A stretch of DNA of 64,000 nt from Xanthomonas citri pv. mangiferaeindicae (lineage in GTDB: Bacteria > Pseudomonadota > Gammaproteobacteria > Xanthomonadales > Xanthomonadaceae): NCBI GenBank assembly GCA_002240395.1, contig CP016836.1, forward strand, positions 1,612,001 to 1,676,000. The letters are read 5' to 3'. Each line of letters opens with the position of its first letter. Positions within the stretch are counted from its first letter, which is position 1. The notes under the pieces are model-generated. The model made no database searches. It was given only the letters and a program-made list of their open reading frames with translations, and had not been told where the DNA came from. Shown piece after piece: positions 26,411 through 34,900 of the stretch. The translations under genes were made by a program, and so were the position numbers.

Positions 26411-27363
26411 TCACTCGGTCGCGGGCGCCGGCTCGGCAGGCGCGTCGGCGGCCGGGGCCGCATCGGCGGCGCCGTCGCCCTGCTGGGCCTGCTCGGCGCT
26501 CTCGTCGGTCGGCGGGACCGGCTGCTCGGCCGGCGGCGTGGCCGGTGCCGGCATCGCCGCGGCCTGGGCCTCGATCGCGGCCAGCATCTTCGGGTCGGGA
26601 CGCGTGTGCAGGCCCTGCATGTAGCTGGCCAGCGCCTCGATCTCCTGGTCGGTCAGCGGCTTGGCGACGGTGGCCATGATGTCGAACAGGTGGCGGTCGG
26701 CCTCCTGAGTCTCGCCGGCGCGGTAGGCCTGCAGGCGCGCGGCGCTGTACCAGGCCTGCTGGCCGCCGACGTGCGGGTACGCCGGGCCGGGGTTGCCGGC
26801 GCCTGCCGGGCCGTGGCAGGCCATGCAGGCCGGGATGCCGCGCTTGGCGTCGCCGCTGCGGAACAGCGTCTGGCCGATCTCGTAGAACTTCATGCCGTCG
26901 TAGGGGCCGCCCTCGACGACCGCATCGTCGGCGATGCCCGCACCGCTCTTCTGCAGCGCGTAGTGCGCACCCAGGTCGCGCATGTCCTGCGCGCTGAGCA
27001 TCGCCGCGAACGGCTGCATGATCGGGCTCATGCGCTCGCCGCTCTTGAACAGCGCCAGCTGCCGGGCGATGTAGCGCTCGCCCTGGCCGGCGATGCGCGG
27101 GTAGACCGTCGGCGCAGCCTCGGCGTTGCCGTCCACGCCGTGGCAGGCGGCGCAGGTGCCGGCCAGCTGGCCGCCCTTCTGCGCATCGCCCGGACGCGCC
27201 TTGGCCAGCGCGGCGACCGCGTTGACGTCGGGATGGCTGTCCAGATCGACGGCCTCCACTTCGGGGCATCGGGCAGCGGCGCCACGGTGGACTGGGCGAA
27301 CGCGACCGCGCCGACCACGAGGGCGGCAAGGCCGGCGATAGCAAAGACGCGAGCGTGGCGCAT
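26411..27363 (-). CDS. Cytochrome c4, diheme, with an apparent one-base frameshift
   Basis: A diheme class I cytochrome c of the c4 type, a periplasmic electron carrier to terminal oxidases. The two heme sites are CAACH and CMACH, each followed by a Met-containing half. The signal peptide (MRHARVFAIAGLAALVVG...AFAQ, start 27363) is in one frame, while the mature domain from about 27259 down is in another. The switch lies at about 27260-27266, where one G appears to be missing: adding it turns APK-W into APEVEAVDLDSHPDV and restores a 317-residue protein. The C-terminal tail (about 60 residues) is Ala/Pro/Glu rich. Sequencing error or a real mutation cannot be told apart here. Confidence 0.85.
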
Positions 27364-27423
27364 GGCTGGGCTCCGAGAATTCTCGACGCTGCGGCCGGCG
27401 GAATGCGGCTCGCGAGGGTTGAA

Positions 27424-27452
27424 ATTATGTGTGGCGGACCCGAAGCGGTCAA
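27424..27452 (-). promoter_or_regulatory. Sigma70-type promoter for cytochrome c4
   Basis: On the minus strand TTGACC (27452-27447) and CATAAT (27429-27424) are separated by exactly 17 bases. This is close to the -35/-10 consensus in a region otherwise very GC-rich. Transcription would start near 27417, leaving an untranslated leader of roughly 54 bases before the cytochrome c4 ATG at 27363. It is the best-looking vegetative promoter in the window. Confidence 0.7.
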
Positions 27453-27489
27453 ACCGCGACCGGACGCCGCAGGGGCGGTGTGCCAAGCT

Positions 27490-28125
27490 ATGCCGATGTC
27501 CAATCCTTTCAACCGCGCCGCCTACTTGCTCGCCGCGCACGTTCCGCGCCAGCTTCCGCCCGACGACGGCTTCGAAGTCGCGTTCGCCGGCCGCTCCAAT
27601 GCCGGCAAGTCCAGCGCGCTCAATGCGCTGTGCCGGCAGAACGCGCTGGCGCGCGTGTCCAAGACCCCGGGCCGCACGCAACAGCTGGTGTATTTCGAAC
27701 TGCCGCCGCACGAGCGCCGGTTCCTGGTCGACCTGCCGGGCTACGGCTATGCCAAGGTGCCGCGCGAGCTGCAGGCCCACTGGCAGGCGTTCATCGCCGA
27801 CTACTTCGCCAATCGCCAGGCGCTGCGCGGTCTGGTGGTGGTCATGGACATCCGCCACCCGCTCAAGGACTACGACCGGCAGATGATCGAGTTCGCGGTC
27901 CGCAACGGCACGCCGGCGCATGCATTGCTGACCAAGGCCGATAAGCTCGGCCGCGGCGCGGCCGGCAACACCTTGCAGGCGGTGCGCCGCGAACTGCAGG
28001 CCCAGCACGGCGAGCAGGTCAGCGTGCAGACGTTCTCGTCGGAGTCCAAGGCCGGCGTCGACGAGCTGCGCGCGGTGGTCGCGCGCTGGATGGAGATCGG
28101 CGCACCGGCTCCCGGCGCGGACTAG
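27490..28125 (+). CDS. engB: EngB/YihA ribosome-biogenesis GTPase
   Basis: An essential small GTPase involved in large-subunit assembly (about 211 residues). G motifs are clear: G1 GRSNAGKSS, G2 Thr in SKTPGRTQQ, G3 DLPGYGYAK, G4 TKADK and G5 SSESKAG. Two in-frame ATGs, at 27490 and 27496, fit equally well and no strong ribosome site decides. It is divergent from cytochrome c4 across a shared 126-base promoter region. Confidence 0.93.
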   Translation: MPMSNPFNRAAYLLAAHVPRQLPPDDGFEVAFAGRSNAGKSSALNALCRQNALARVSKTPGRTQQLVYFELPPHERRFLVDLPGYGYAKVPRELQAHWQAFIADYFANRQALRGLVVVMDIRHPLKDYDRQMIEFAVRNGTPAHALLTKADKLGRGAAGNTLQAVRRELQAQHGEQVSVQTFSSESKAGVDELRAVVARWMEIGAPAPGAD

Positions 28126-28165
28126 CCGGCGCGCTTTCGTACGGCGCGCACGGCCCAGCGCGCTA

Positions 28166-28456
28166 CTACGGCGCGGTCGGACGTGCCACGCCGACCCGCG
28201 GCATCGCTTCGAGCTCGTCGATCACCTCGCGCGGCGCGCGCAGGCGGATCTGCACCGGGAACGATTCCTGCACCACGACGTCCTCGACGATGCCGCGCCG
28301 TTCCAGTGCCTGGACCCGCTCGAGCACCGGGTCGGGCGATTCGGCACTGCCGGCGATGGTGGCCGCTTCGAGCGGCGCGCGCTGGGTGGATGTCGGCGTG
28401 GCGCCGCAGGCGGTCAACAGCATCGGCAGCGCGAGGGCGGCAAGCAACGATTTCAT
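28166..28456 (-). CDS. Small lipoprotein of unknown function
   Basis: A 96-residue predicted lipoprotein with lipobox LTAC (Cys17). The mature part has a helical charged segment (PVLERVQALERRGIVEDVVV) and a strand-like VQIRLRAPREVIDELEAMP, with no cysteines. I do not recognise the family. It sits 89 bases downstream of the secreted protease gene on the same strand and could be cotranscribed with it, for instance as an inhibitor or helper, but nothing in the sequence proves this. Confidence 0.7.
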   Translation of the reverse strand: MKSLLAALALPMLLTACGATPTSTQRAPLEAATIAGSAESPDPVLERVQALERRGIVEDVVVQESFPVQIRLRAPREVIDELEAMPRVGVARPTAP

Positions 28457-28545
28457 GGCGTCTCCCTTGGGTCCTGGAAGGACCGCCACGGCGCCCGTGC
28501 CCGGGGCGCCATGGCGGTCGTCGGCCTGCATCGGCAACGCGCCGG

Positions 28546-29535
28546 TCAGGGGTTGGCGGAGATCCAGTTCTGCACCGTGTTCTGCACCGTGGCGGTGATC
28601 CGCGTCCCGCAGTTCTGGCTCGACGAGCCGGTCGTGTGCACACCGCGCACGACATAGCCGCTGTCGTAGATCCCGCTGCCGCTGTTGCCGCCGGCGGTGT
28701 CGATCGTATAGCAGAGCCGGAACGAGCCGCTGGTGTTCACCGTGCCCGAGTGCCGCCACATCGTGCCGAACGGCTTGTCGCCCGGGTAGCCGGTGATGGT
28801 GTGAGTGCCACCGCCGTAGGTGCCCCAGGCCGCGTAGCCGCCGTGCGGCGGCGCGCTGAGCACGATCAACGCATAGTCGTAGTTGGTGTTGGCGCCGTTG
28901 TGATACTCGGCCGTCGTCATGACCCGGCTCCAGGACGTCGTGCCCCAGGGCTGGTAGCTGCCGTTCTGCGCCACGGTGAAGTTGAGGCTGGAGTAGAAGC
29001 TGCCCGCGCCGTTGGACACGCAATGGCCGGCGGTAAGCACATGCTTGGGGCCAATCAGCGTGCCGGTGCAGCCGATGCCGATGCGGCCGATGTTGTAGAA
29101 CGGTGCGACCGTGGTGTTGGTCACCTGCACACGGTTGTCGGCGCCGATGACGACCTTGGGCGAGACCGTCGGCAAGCCGTCGGCCCGGGGCAGCGAAGGC
29201 GGCATTCCCGGCGTTGCGGCAGGCGCGCGGCCCAACACCTCGAGAGCCTCGATCGCCTGCTCGAACAACGCGACGTCGCGCGGATCCATCGTCGCGACGT
29301 ACTGATCGCCGTCGCGCGTGGCCATGATCGTGCTCAGACCCGCGGCCTTCTGCAGCAGGGTCGGAGGGCGGTTTGCGGCGGCGGTCTCGGGCTGGACGCC
29401 GGTCACCAGATCGTCGCCGTGGATGAACCGGGCCTTCTGGCCCAGCTTCTGGAACGTCAGGGGCTCGGCGCTCGCCACACCAGCGCTCAGTGCGCCCAGC
29501 GCGAGGGTCAATCCCAATGCGGTCACATGCTTCAT
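28546..29535 (-). CDS. Secreted V8/trypsin-like serine protease
   Basis: A 329-residue exported protease of the S1 (glutamyl-endopeptidase/V8-like) group. A signal peptide (ALGLTLALGALSAGVASA) and a propeptide (about residues 24-145) precede the catalytic domain. The triad is visible as His in LTAGHC, Asp in NTNYDYALIVL and Ser in TAGGNSGSGIY. Cysteines pair plausibly as GCTG with AGHC and LCYT with NCGT. The ATG at 29535 is used because it starts the signal peptide; the frame is open far upstream without protein-like content. Substrate preference is not determined. Confidence 0.9.
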   Translation of the reverse strand: MKHVTALGLTLALGALSAGVASAEPLTFQKLGQKARFIHGDDLVTGVQPETAAANRPPTLLQKAAGLSTIMATRDGDQYVATMDPRDVALFEQAIEALEVLGRAPAATPGMPPSLPRADGLPTVSPKVVIGADNRVQVTNTTVAPFYNIGRIGIGCTGTLIGPKHVLTAGHCVSNGAGSFYSSLNFTVAQNGSYQPWGTTSWSRVMTTAEYHNGANTNYDYALIVLSAPPHGGYAAWGTYGGGTHTITGYPGDKPFGTMWRHSGTVNTSGSFRLCYTIDTAGGNSGSGIYDSGYVVRGVHTTGSSSQNCGTRITATVQNTVQNWISANP

Positions 29536-30100
29536 CGCAGTACTCCTTGTGTCGATGGATGGTCCTAAGCGGGAATACGCCGGAAAGAACATGTCGCGAA
29601 CACCCGGGCCGCCCGGCGGTGCGGTCCGGCATGCGTTCAATGGCGATGGCATCGATGCCGGGCGAGGCGCAGCTGCGCGGCAAACGCGAGGCATCGATAC
29701 GGCAACGACCTTACGGGCACCTCCCTGTCCTGCGTCGCGACATGCGGCGACTGGCCTCCAGCCGATACAGCGTGCGATGGCGCGGTGCGGCAGACCGTCG
29801 CAGCGATCGCGAGCGGCCACTATGCGCACAAACCCCGGGACGCGGCTGTGATTGGGGTCACGGATGATTGGGCGCGCTTGCCCTTGCGCATATTCATCTG
29901 GACGTGAATGCGCCCGCGCCATGCGACAGGCCTTGTGCGGCGATGTCGGCGTGCGCCCAGCGTCGCCTGGGCGAGCGCTGCATCGGCGGAATTCTGCGGC
30001 CCGATCCGCTCAACGATCGCCGCCGATGCAACCGGTATAGTGCGCGGATTCCGCGGCTGGCCTGCGGCTGTCCCCGCCCTCTCCGCCGAGCATCATCGCC
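29536..30100. other. Gene-free divergent region before protease and gshA
   Basis: This 565-base stretch separates the divergent protease and gshA genes. No protein-like frame or RNA gene was recognised. It contains a hairpin GCGCATATTCA / TGAATGCGC (29886-29913, one bulged A) of unknown role and a -10-like TATAGT (30036-30041) placed about 60 bases before the gshA start, without a convincing -35. Confidence 0.4.
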
Positions 30101-31465
30101 TTGTCCAGCCCCAGCCACGTTGCCGATACGCCGATCACCGACCGCAACGCGCTGGTGGAAGTCCTGGCTTCGGGTGAGAAGCCGACTGCCGACTGGCGCA
30201 TCGGTACCGAGCACGAGAAGTTCGGCTTTCGCCTGTCCGACCTGCGCCCGCCGACCTTCGATGGACCGCAGGGCATCGAGGCGCTGCTGACCGGGCTCAC
30301 CCGGTTCGGCTGGGCGCCAGTCGACGAGAACGGCCGCACCGTCGCTCTCCTCAAGGATGGCGCGTCGGTGACGCTGGAGCCGGCCGGGCAGCTGGAGCTG
30401 TCGGGCGCGCCGCTGATCGACATCCACGCCACCTGCAGCGAGGTGCACGCGCACCTGCGCGAAGTGCGCGCGGTCGCCGAAGACCTGGGCCTGGGCTTTC
30501 TGGGCATGGGCTTCCAGCCCAAGTGGCGGCGCGACGAGATGCCGTGGATGCCCAAGGGTCGCTACCGGATCATGCGCGACTACATGCCCAAGGTCGGCAC
30601 GCTCGGCCTGGACATGATGACCCGCACCTGCACGGTGCAGGTCAACCTGGATTACGCGTCCGAAGCGGACATGGTCAAGAAGTTCCGCGTGTCGCTGGCG
30701 TTGCAGCCGGTGGCGACCGCGCTGTTCGCCGATTCGCCGTTTACCGAAGGCAAGCCCAACGGGTTTCTGAGCTACCGCTCGCACATCTGGACCGACACCG
30801 ACGCCGACCGCACCGGCATGCTCGACTTCGTGTTCGAGGACGGCTTCGGCTACGAGCGCTACGTCGACTACCTGCTCGACGTGCCGATGTACTTCTCCTA
30901 TCGCGACGGGGTCTATCACGACGCCAGCGGCCAGAGCTTCCGCGACTTCCTGCGGGGCGCGCTGCCGGCGTTGCCCGGCCAGTTGCCGACGCTGCGCGAC
31001 TGGTCCGATCACATGACCACGGCGTTCCCCGAGGTGCGGCTCAAGAAGTACCTGGAGATGCGCGGCGCCGACGGCGGTCCCTGGGGCCGGCTGTGCGCGC
31101 TGCCCGCGTTCTGGGTCGGCCTGCTCTATGACGACACCGCGCTCGACGCGGCCTGGGATCTGGTGCGCGACCTCACGCTCACCGAGCGCAATGCGCTGCG
31201 CGACGCGGTGCCGCGGCAGGCGCTCGCCACGCCGTGGCGCCATGGCACGCTGCGCGATCTTGCCATCGAGGCGCTGAAGATCTCCGCCGCCGGCCTGCAG
31301 CGCCGCGCCCGCCGCAACGGCGACGGCCAGGACGAGCGCGTGTTCCTGGAGACGCTGATCGAGATTGCCGAGTCAGGCCAGACCCCGGCCGAACAGAAGC
31401 TCGCGCTGTACGACGGCCCCTGGCAGGGTGACATCGACCGCGTGTTCCGCGAGTTCGCCTACTGA
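30101..31465 (+). CDS. gshA: Glutamate-cysteine ligase, plant-type
   Basis: Catalyses ATP-dependent joining of glutamate and cysteine, the first step of glutathione synthesis. The 454-residue product has landmarks of the proteobacterial/plant-type class: WRIGTEHEKFGF near the N-terminus, PAGQLELSGAPL, MTRTCTVQVNLDY and ADSPFTEGKPNGFLSYRSHIW. The start is a TTG at 30101 (Met-Ser-Ser-Pro) which gives the right length; no better ATG lies nearby. It supplies the thiol used by the peroxidase and the formaldehyde operon elsewhere in the window. Confidence 0.93.
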   Translation: MSSPSHVADTPITDRNALVEVLASGEKPTADWRIGTEHEKFGFRLSDLRPPTFDGPQGIEALLTGLTRFGWAPVDENGRTVALLKDGASVTLEPAGQLELSGAPLIDIHATCSEVHAHLREVRAVAEDLGLGFLGMGFQPKWRRDEMPWMPKGRYRIMRDYMPKVGTLGLDMMTRTCTVQVNLDYASEADMVKKFRVSLALQPVATALFADSPFTEGKPNGFLSYRSHIWTDTDADRTGMLDFVFEDGFGYERYVDYLLDVPMYFSYRDGVYHDASGQSFRDFLRGALPALPGQLPTLRDWSDHMTTAFPEVRLKKYLEMRGADGGPWGRLCALPAFWVGLLYDDTALDAAWDLVRDLTLTERNALRDAVPRQALATPWRHGTLRDLAIEALKISAAGLQRRARRNGDGQDERVFLETLIEIAESGQTPAEQKLALYDGPWQGDIDRVFREFAY

Positions 31466-31524
31466 CGCGTCACCGGCCGCGCGTCCGTCACCCGCCACGG
31501 CCTCGGCTTGTGTAAGTTGTCGGG

Positions 31525-34254
31525 ATGACGCCAGACGCCTCCCAAGATCCCGCCCCGCCGCTGCGCGACGTCGAGTTCGCGCGTACCGATACCCTGCTGC
31601 GTGACGATGTCCGCCGACTCGGCGCGATGGTCGGCGACATGCTCGCCGAGCAAGCCTCGCCGGTGCTGCTCGAGCGCGTCGAAGCGCTGCGGCGCGCGGC
31701 GATCGCGCGGCGCGAATCCGGCAGTCCGGTCGATGCGCTGGCCGAGGGCCTGTCGCAGGTCGGCACCGACGAGGCCGAGGCGCTGGTACGTGCATTCGCC
31801 GCCTACTTTGGCGCGGTCAATCTCGCCGAGCGCGTGCACCGCATCCGCCGCCGCCGGGACTACCAGCGCGCCAGCGACGCGCCGCAGCCCGGTGGACTGG
31901 AAGCGGTGGTGCGCGCGCTGCACGACGACGGCGTGAGCCTCGACGACTTGCAGGCGTGTCTGGCGCGATTGCATGTCGAGCCGGTGTTCACCGCGCACCC
32001 GACCGAGGCGGTGCGCCGGGTGTTGCTGGAAAAAGAGCGCACGATCGTCGAGCGGCTGATCGCCGACATCGACCGCGAACGCACACCGACCGAGCGCCGG
32101 GCTGACGATGCCCGGATCGGACAGGCGCTCGCCTCGGCCTGGCAGACCTCCGAATCGCCGGCGCGCAAGCCCACCGTCGCCGACGAGGTCGACCACGTCG
32201 GCTTCTATCTATCGAACGTGCTCTACCGCGTGCTGCCGGTGTTTTACGAAGCGCTCGGCGATGCGATCGAACGCGTCTACGGCACCCGGCCGGCGTTGCC
32301 GCAGGTGCTGCGCTTCGGGACCTGGGTCGGCGGCGACATGGACGGCAATCCCAACGTCAATGCCGACACCATGCGCGCCGCGCTCGGCGCCCAGCGCAGC
32401 CTGGCGCTGGCGCAATACCGCCGCGACCTGCGTGGGCTGGGTAACGTCCTGACCCAGACCCTGGGCCGGGCGACGATCGACGAGGCGGTGCTGGCGCGGG
32501 TCGAAGACTACCGGCGGCGGCTGCCCGACGCCGAGGCGGTGCTCAATCCGCGGCACGCCGATATGCCGTACCGGCGCTTGCTCGACCTGATCGACGCACG
32601 CCTGGCAGCGACCGCGGCCGAGCACCGCGCCGGCTATCCCGATGCCGGTGCGTTCATCGACGACCTGGTGTTGATCGACGCCAGTCTGCGCGCGCACCGC
32701 GGCGAGCACGCCGGACGCTTCGCGCTCGAACGGTTGCTGTGGCGCGCGCGGACCTTCGGCTTCCATCTCGCCGCGCTCGACTTACGTCAGGATTCGGCGG
32801 TCCACGACGAGGTGCTCGGCCGCATCGACGGCGGCGACTGGGCCGCGCGCGATGTCGCCGCGCGCGTCGAACGCCTGCACGCGATGCTCGACGCGCCGCC
32901 TCGGGCACCGGCCGGCGACGACGGCGATGTCGTCGCCTCGACGCTCGGTGTGTTCCGCGCCGTGGTCGACCTGCGTCGCAGCCACGGTGAGGCTGCGACC
33001 GGCCTGTACATCATCTCGATGGCGCGCAGCGCCGCCGACGCGCTGGCGGTGCTGGCGCTGGCGCGCATCGCCGGCTGCGTCGAGGACGGCGACGTGCCGC
33101 TCGACGTCGCTCCGCTGTTCGAGACCGTCGACGACCTCGAGGCGGCGCCGGTCGTCATGCGCGCGCTGTTCGACGATCCCCGCTACCGGGCGCACCTGGC
33201 CACGCGCGGCGATCGCCAGACCGTGATGCTCGGCTACTCGGACAGCGCCAAGGACGGCGGCCTGCTGGCGTCGCGCTGGGCCCTGCAGCGCACCCAGGTC
33301 GAGCTGACCGCGCTGGCCCAGGCGGCCGGCGTGCGCATCGCCTTCTTCCATGGCCGCGGCGGCTCGGTCAGCCGCGGCGGCGGCAAGACCGGCCGCGCGA
33401 TCCAGGCCGCGCCGCGCGGCTCGGTCGACGGCGTGCTGCGTGTGACCGAGCAGGGCGAGGTGATCCACCGCAAGTACGGCATCCGTGCGCTGGCGTTGCG
33501 CAACCTCGAACAGACCGCCGCCGCGGTGTTGCAGGCCACGCTGCGGCCGCGCCCGGCCGACCCGCGCGAGGACACTTGGCGGGACCTGGCCGGCGAGCTC
33601 GCCGGCGTCTCGCGCGCGCATTACCGCGCGCTGGTGCACGAACGCGCGGACTTCCCCGATTACTTCCGCGCCGCCACACCGATCGATGTCATCGAGCGGC
33701 TGCAGATCGGCTCGCGGCCCTCCCGTCGGCGCGAAGGCGGCATCGCCAACCTGCGCGCGATTCCCTGGGTGTTCGCCTGGGCGCAGAACCGCTCCGGCCT
33801 GACCGGCTGGTACGGCCTGGGCACCGCGCTCGCGCACGGCATCGAGCGCCACGGACGCGAGGCGATGGCCGAGATGGCGCGCGACTGGCCGTTCTTCCGC
33901 GCCGCACTCGACGATGTCGAGATGCTGCTGGCCAAGAGCGACATCGACATCTTCGAGCGCTATTCGCAGCTGGCCGGCGACGCCCATGCCGCGTTCTTCC
34001 CCGAGATCGCGGCCGAGTTCCGCCGCGTCCGCGATGCGATCCTGCTGCTCAAGGGACAGGACGCGCTGCTGGCCGACGACTACCGCCTGCAGCTGTCGAT
34101 CCGCCTGCGCAACCCCTACGTCGATCCGATCAGCCTGCTGCAGGTCGAACTGTTGCGTCGCTGGCGCGCCGCCGACCGCGAGGACGACGATCTGCTGCGC
34201 GCGCTGATCTCGACCGTCAACGGCATCGCGGCGGGCATCCAGAACACAGGCTGA
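31525..34254 (+). CDS. ppc: Phosphoenolpyruvate carboxylase
   Basis: Carboxylates phosphoenolpyruvate to oxaloacetate to refill the TCA cycle. It is a full-length 909-residue enzyme. The catalytic His is in VFTAHPTEAVRR (about residue 155), and the GRGGSVSRGGGKT loop (about 610) and C-terminal LRNPYVDPISLLQ are intact. Ends Asn-Thr-Gly as is typical for the family. It starts 59 bases after gshA on the same strand and may be partly cotranscribed. Confidence 0.96.
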   Translation: MTPDASQDPAPPLRDVEFARTDTLLRDDVRRLGAMVGDMLAEQASPVLLERVEALRRAAIARRESGSPVDALAEGLSQVGTDEAEALVRAFAAYFGAVNLAERVHRIRRRRDYQRASDAPQPGGLEAVVRALHDDGVSLDDLQACLARLHVEPVFTAHPTEAVRRVLLEKERTIVERLIADIDRERTPTERRADDARIGQALASAWQTSESPARKPTVADEVDHVGFYLSNVLYRVLPVFYEALGDAIERVYGTRPALPQVLRFGTWVGGDMDGNPNVNADTMRAALGAQRSLALAQYRRDLRGLGNVLTQTLGRATIDEAVLARVEDYRRRLPDAEAVLNPRHADMPYRRLLDLIDARLAATAAEHRAGYPDAGAFIDDLVLIDASLRAHRGEHAGRFALERLLWRARTFGFHLAALDLRQDSAVHDEVLGRIDGGDWAARDVAARVERLHAMLDAPPRAPAGDDGDVVASTLGVFRAVVDLRRSHGEAATGLYIISMARSAADALAVLALARIAGCVEDGDVPLDVAPLFETVDDLEAAPVVMRALFDDPRYRAHLATRGDRQTVMLGYSDSAKDGGLLASRWALQRTQVELTALAQAAGVRIAFFHGRGGSVSRGGGKTGRAIQAAPRGSVDGVLRVTEQGEVIHRKYGIRALALRNLEQTAAAVLQATLRPRPADPREDTWRDLAGELAGVSRAHYRALVHERADFPDYFRAATPIDVIERLQIGSRPSRRREGGIANLRAIPWVFAWAQNRSGLTGWYGLGTALAHGIERHGREAMAEMARDWPFFRAALDDVEMLLAKSDIDIFERYSQLAGDAHAAFFPEIAAEFRRVRDAILLLKGQDALLADDYRLQLSIRLRNPYVDPISLLQVELLRRWRAADREDDDLLRALISTVNGIAAGIQNTG

Positions 34255-34268
34255 GCCGCGCCTCTGTC

Positions 34269-34290
34269 GCGCCGACGACCACGTCGGCGC
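34269..34290 (+). terminator. Hairpin after ppc
   Basis: GCGCCGAC (34269-34276) and GTCGGCGC (34283-34290) form a perfect 8-bp stem with a six-base loop, 14 bases after the ppc stop. Only ATTGCG follows, so the T-run is poor; a terminator role is likely but not certain. Confidence 0.6.
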
Positions 34291-34516
34291 ATTGCGATCG
34301 AGCGTCGACGTGGCGGTTTGCGACGCGATCATGAGAGCGCTGGCGCTCGACCCGCGCGAGTGGTGAGGCGAACGGCGCGCTGCGTGTGATCCCCTGCTCG
34401 CCATGTATTGCCGACGCGCGCCGATGGCATGCGCCTCGCGCGCGTCTCGAGCCGCCAATGTCCGACCCGGCGCACAGCATCGTTCAAGACGCGCGCGAGG
34501 CGTCCTCCTGAACGAG

Positions 34517-34558
34517 TTGCACGAGTTCGCACCCGTCGCGATATACTCCACCCCAGTA
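34517..34558 (+). promoter_or_regulatory. frm operon promoter with FrmR-type operator
   Basis: TATACT (34542-34547) is a good -10 hexamer; TTGCAC (34517-34522) is a possible -35 at a long 19-base spacing. TACT-CCACCCC-AGTA (34544-34558) is an inverted repeat around a C-run. FrmR/CsoR-class operators are known to have a C- or G-run flanked by such AT-rich arms, and here the site overlaps the -10, as expected for repression relieved by formaldehyde. Confidence 0.65.
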
Positions 34559-34576
34559 CCGAGTCGCAGGTCGGCC

Positions 34577-34849
34577 ATGCCCCATTCGCCCGAGGAAAAG
34601 AAGCGTGTGCTTGCCCGTGTGCGTCGCATGCGCGGCCAGCTCGACGCGCTCGAGCGCGCGCTCGAGGCCGGGGCCGACTGCGCGCCGGTGCTCCAGCAGC
34701 TCGCGGCGATCCGCGGTGCGGTCAACGGCCTGATGGCCGGCGTGCTCGAAAGTCACCTGCGCGAAGAACTCGCCGGGGCCAGCAGTGCCGATCGGCGGCA
34801 GGCCTCGATCGACGACGCCATCGCGCTGGTCCGGTCCTACCTGCGCTGA
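34577..34849 (+). CDS. frmR: FrmR formaldehyde-responsive repressor
   Basis: A 90-residue all-helical CsoR/FrmR-class regulator. Cys35 (ADCAPVLQQ) and His60 (ESHLREE) fall at exactly the positions of the formaldehyde-sensing residues in E. coli FrmR. The first residue after Met is Pro, matching the N-terminal Pro2 that takes part in the formaldehyde crosslink with Cys35. The ATG at 34577 gives this alignment; longer upstream frames are not protein-like. It heads the operon with adhC, a YqcC-like gene and fghA. Confidence 0.93.
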   Translation: MPHSPEEKKRVLARVRRMRGQLDALERALEAGADCAPVLQQLAAIRGAVNGLMAGVLESHLREELAGASSADRRQASIDDAIALVRSYLR

Positions 34850-34900
34850 GCGGCCCGCCGCCCGCGCGTTCCTCTTCTGACATTCCTTGGAGTCATCGCC

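Larger units (their letters stand above)
34255..34576. other. Intergenic region between ppc and frmR
   Basis: About 320 bases with no gene. It starts with a hairpin just after the ppc stop and ends with the frmR promoter/operator; both are listed separately. In between I see only GC-rich sequence with no protein-like frame. Confidence 0.4.

Noticed and set aside
29868..30290. Arg/Pro-rich plus-strand frame upstream of gshA
   Set aside because: It overlaps gshA in another frame, has no motif and no plausible start region.
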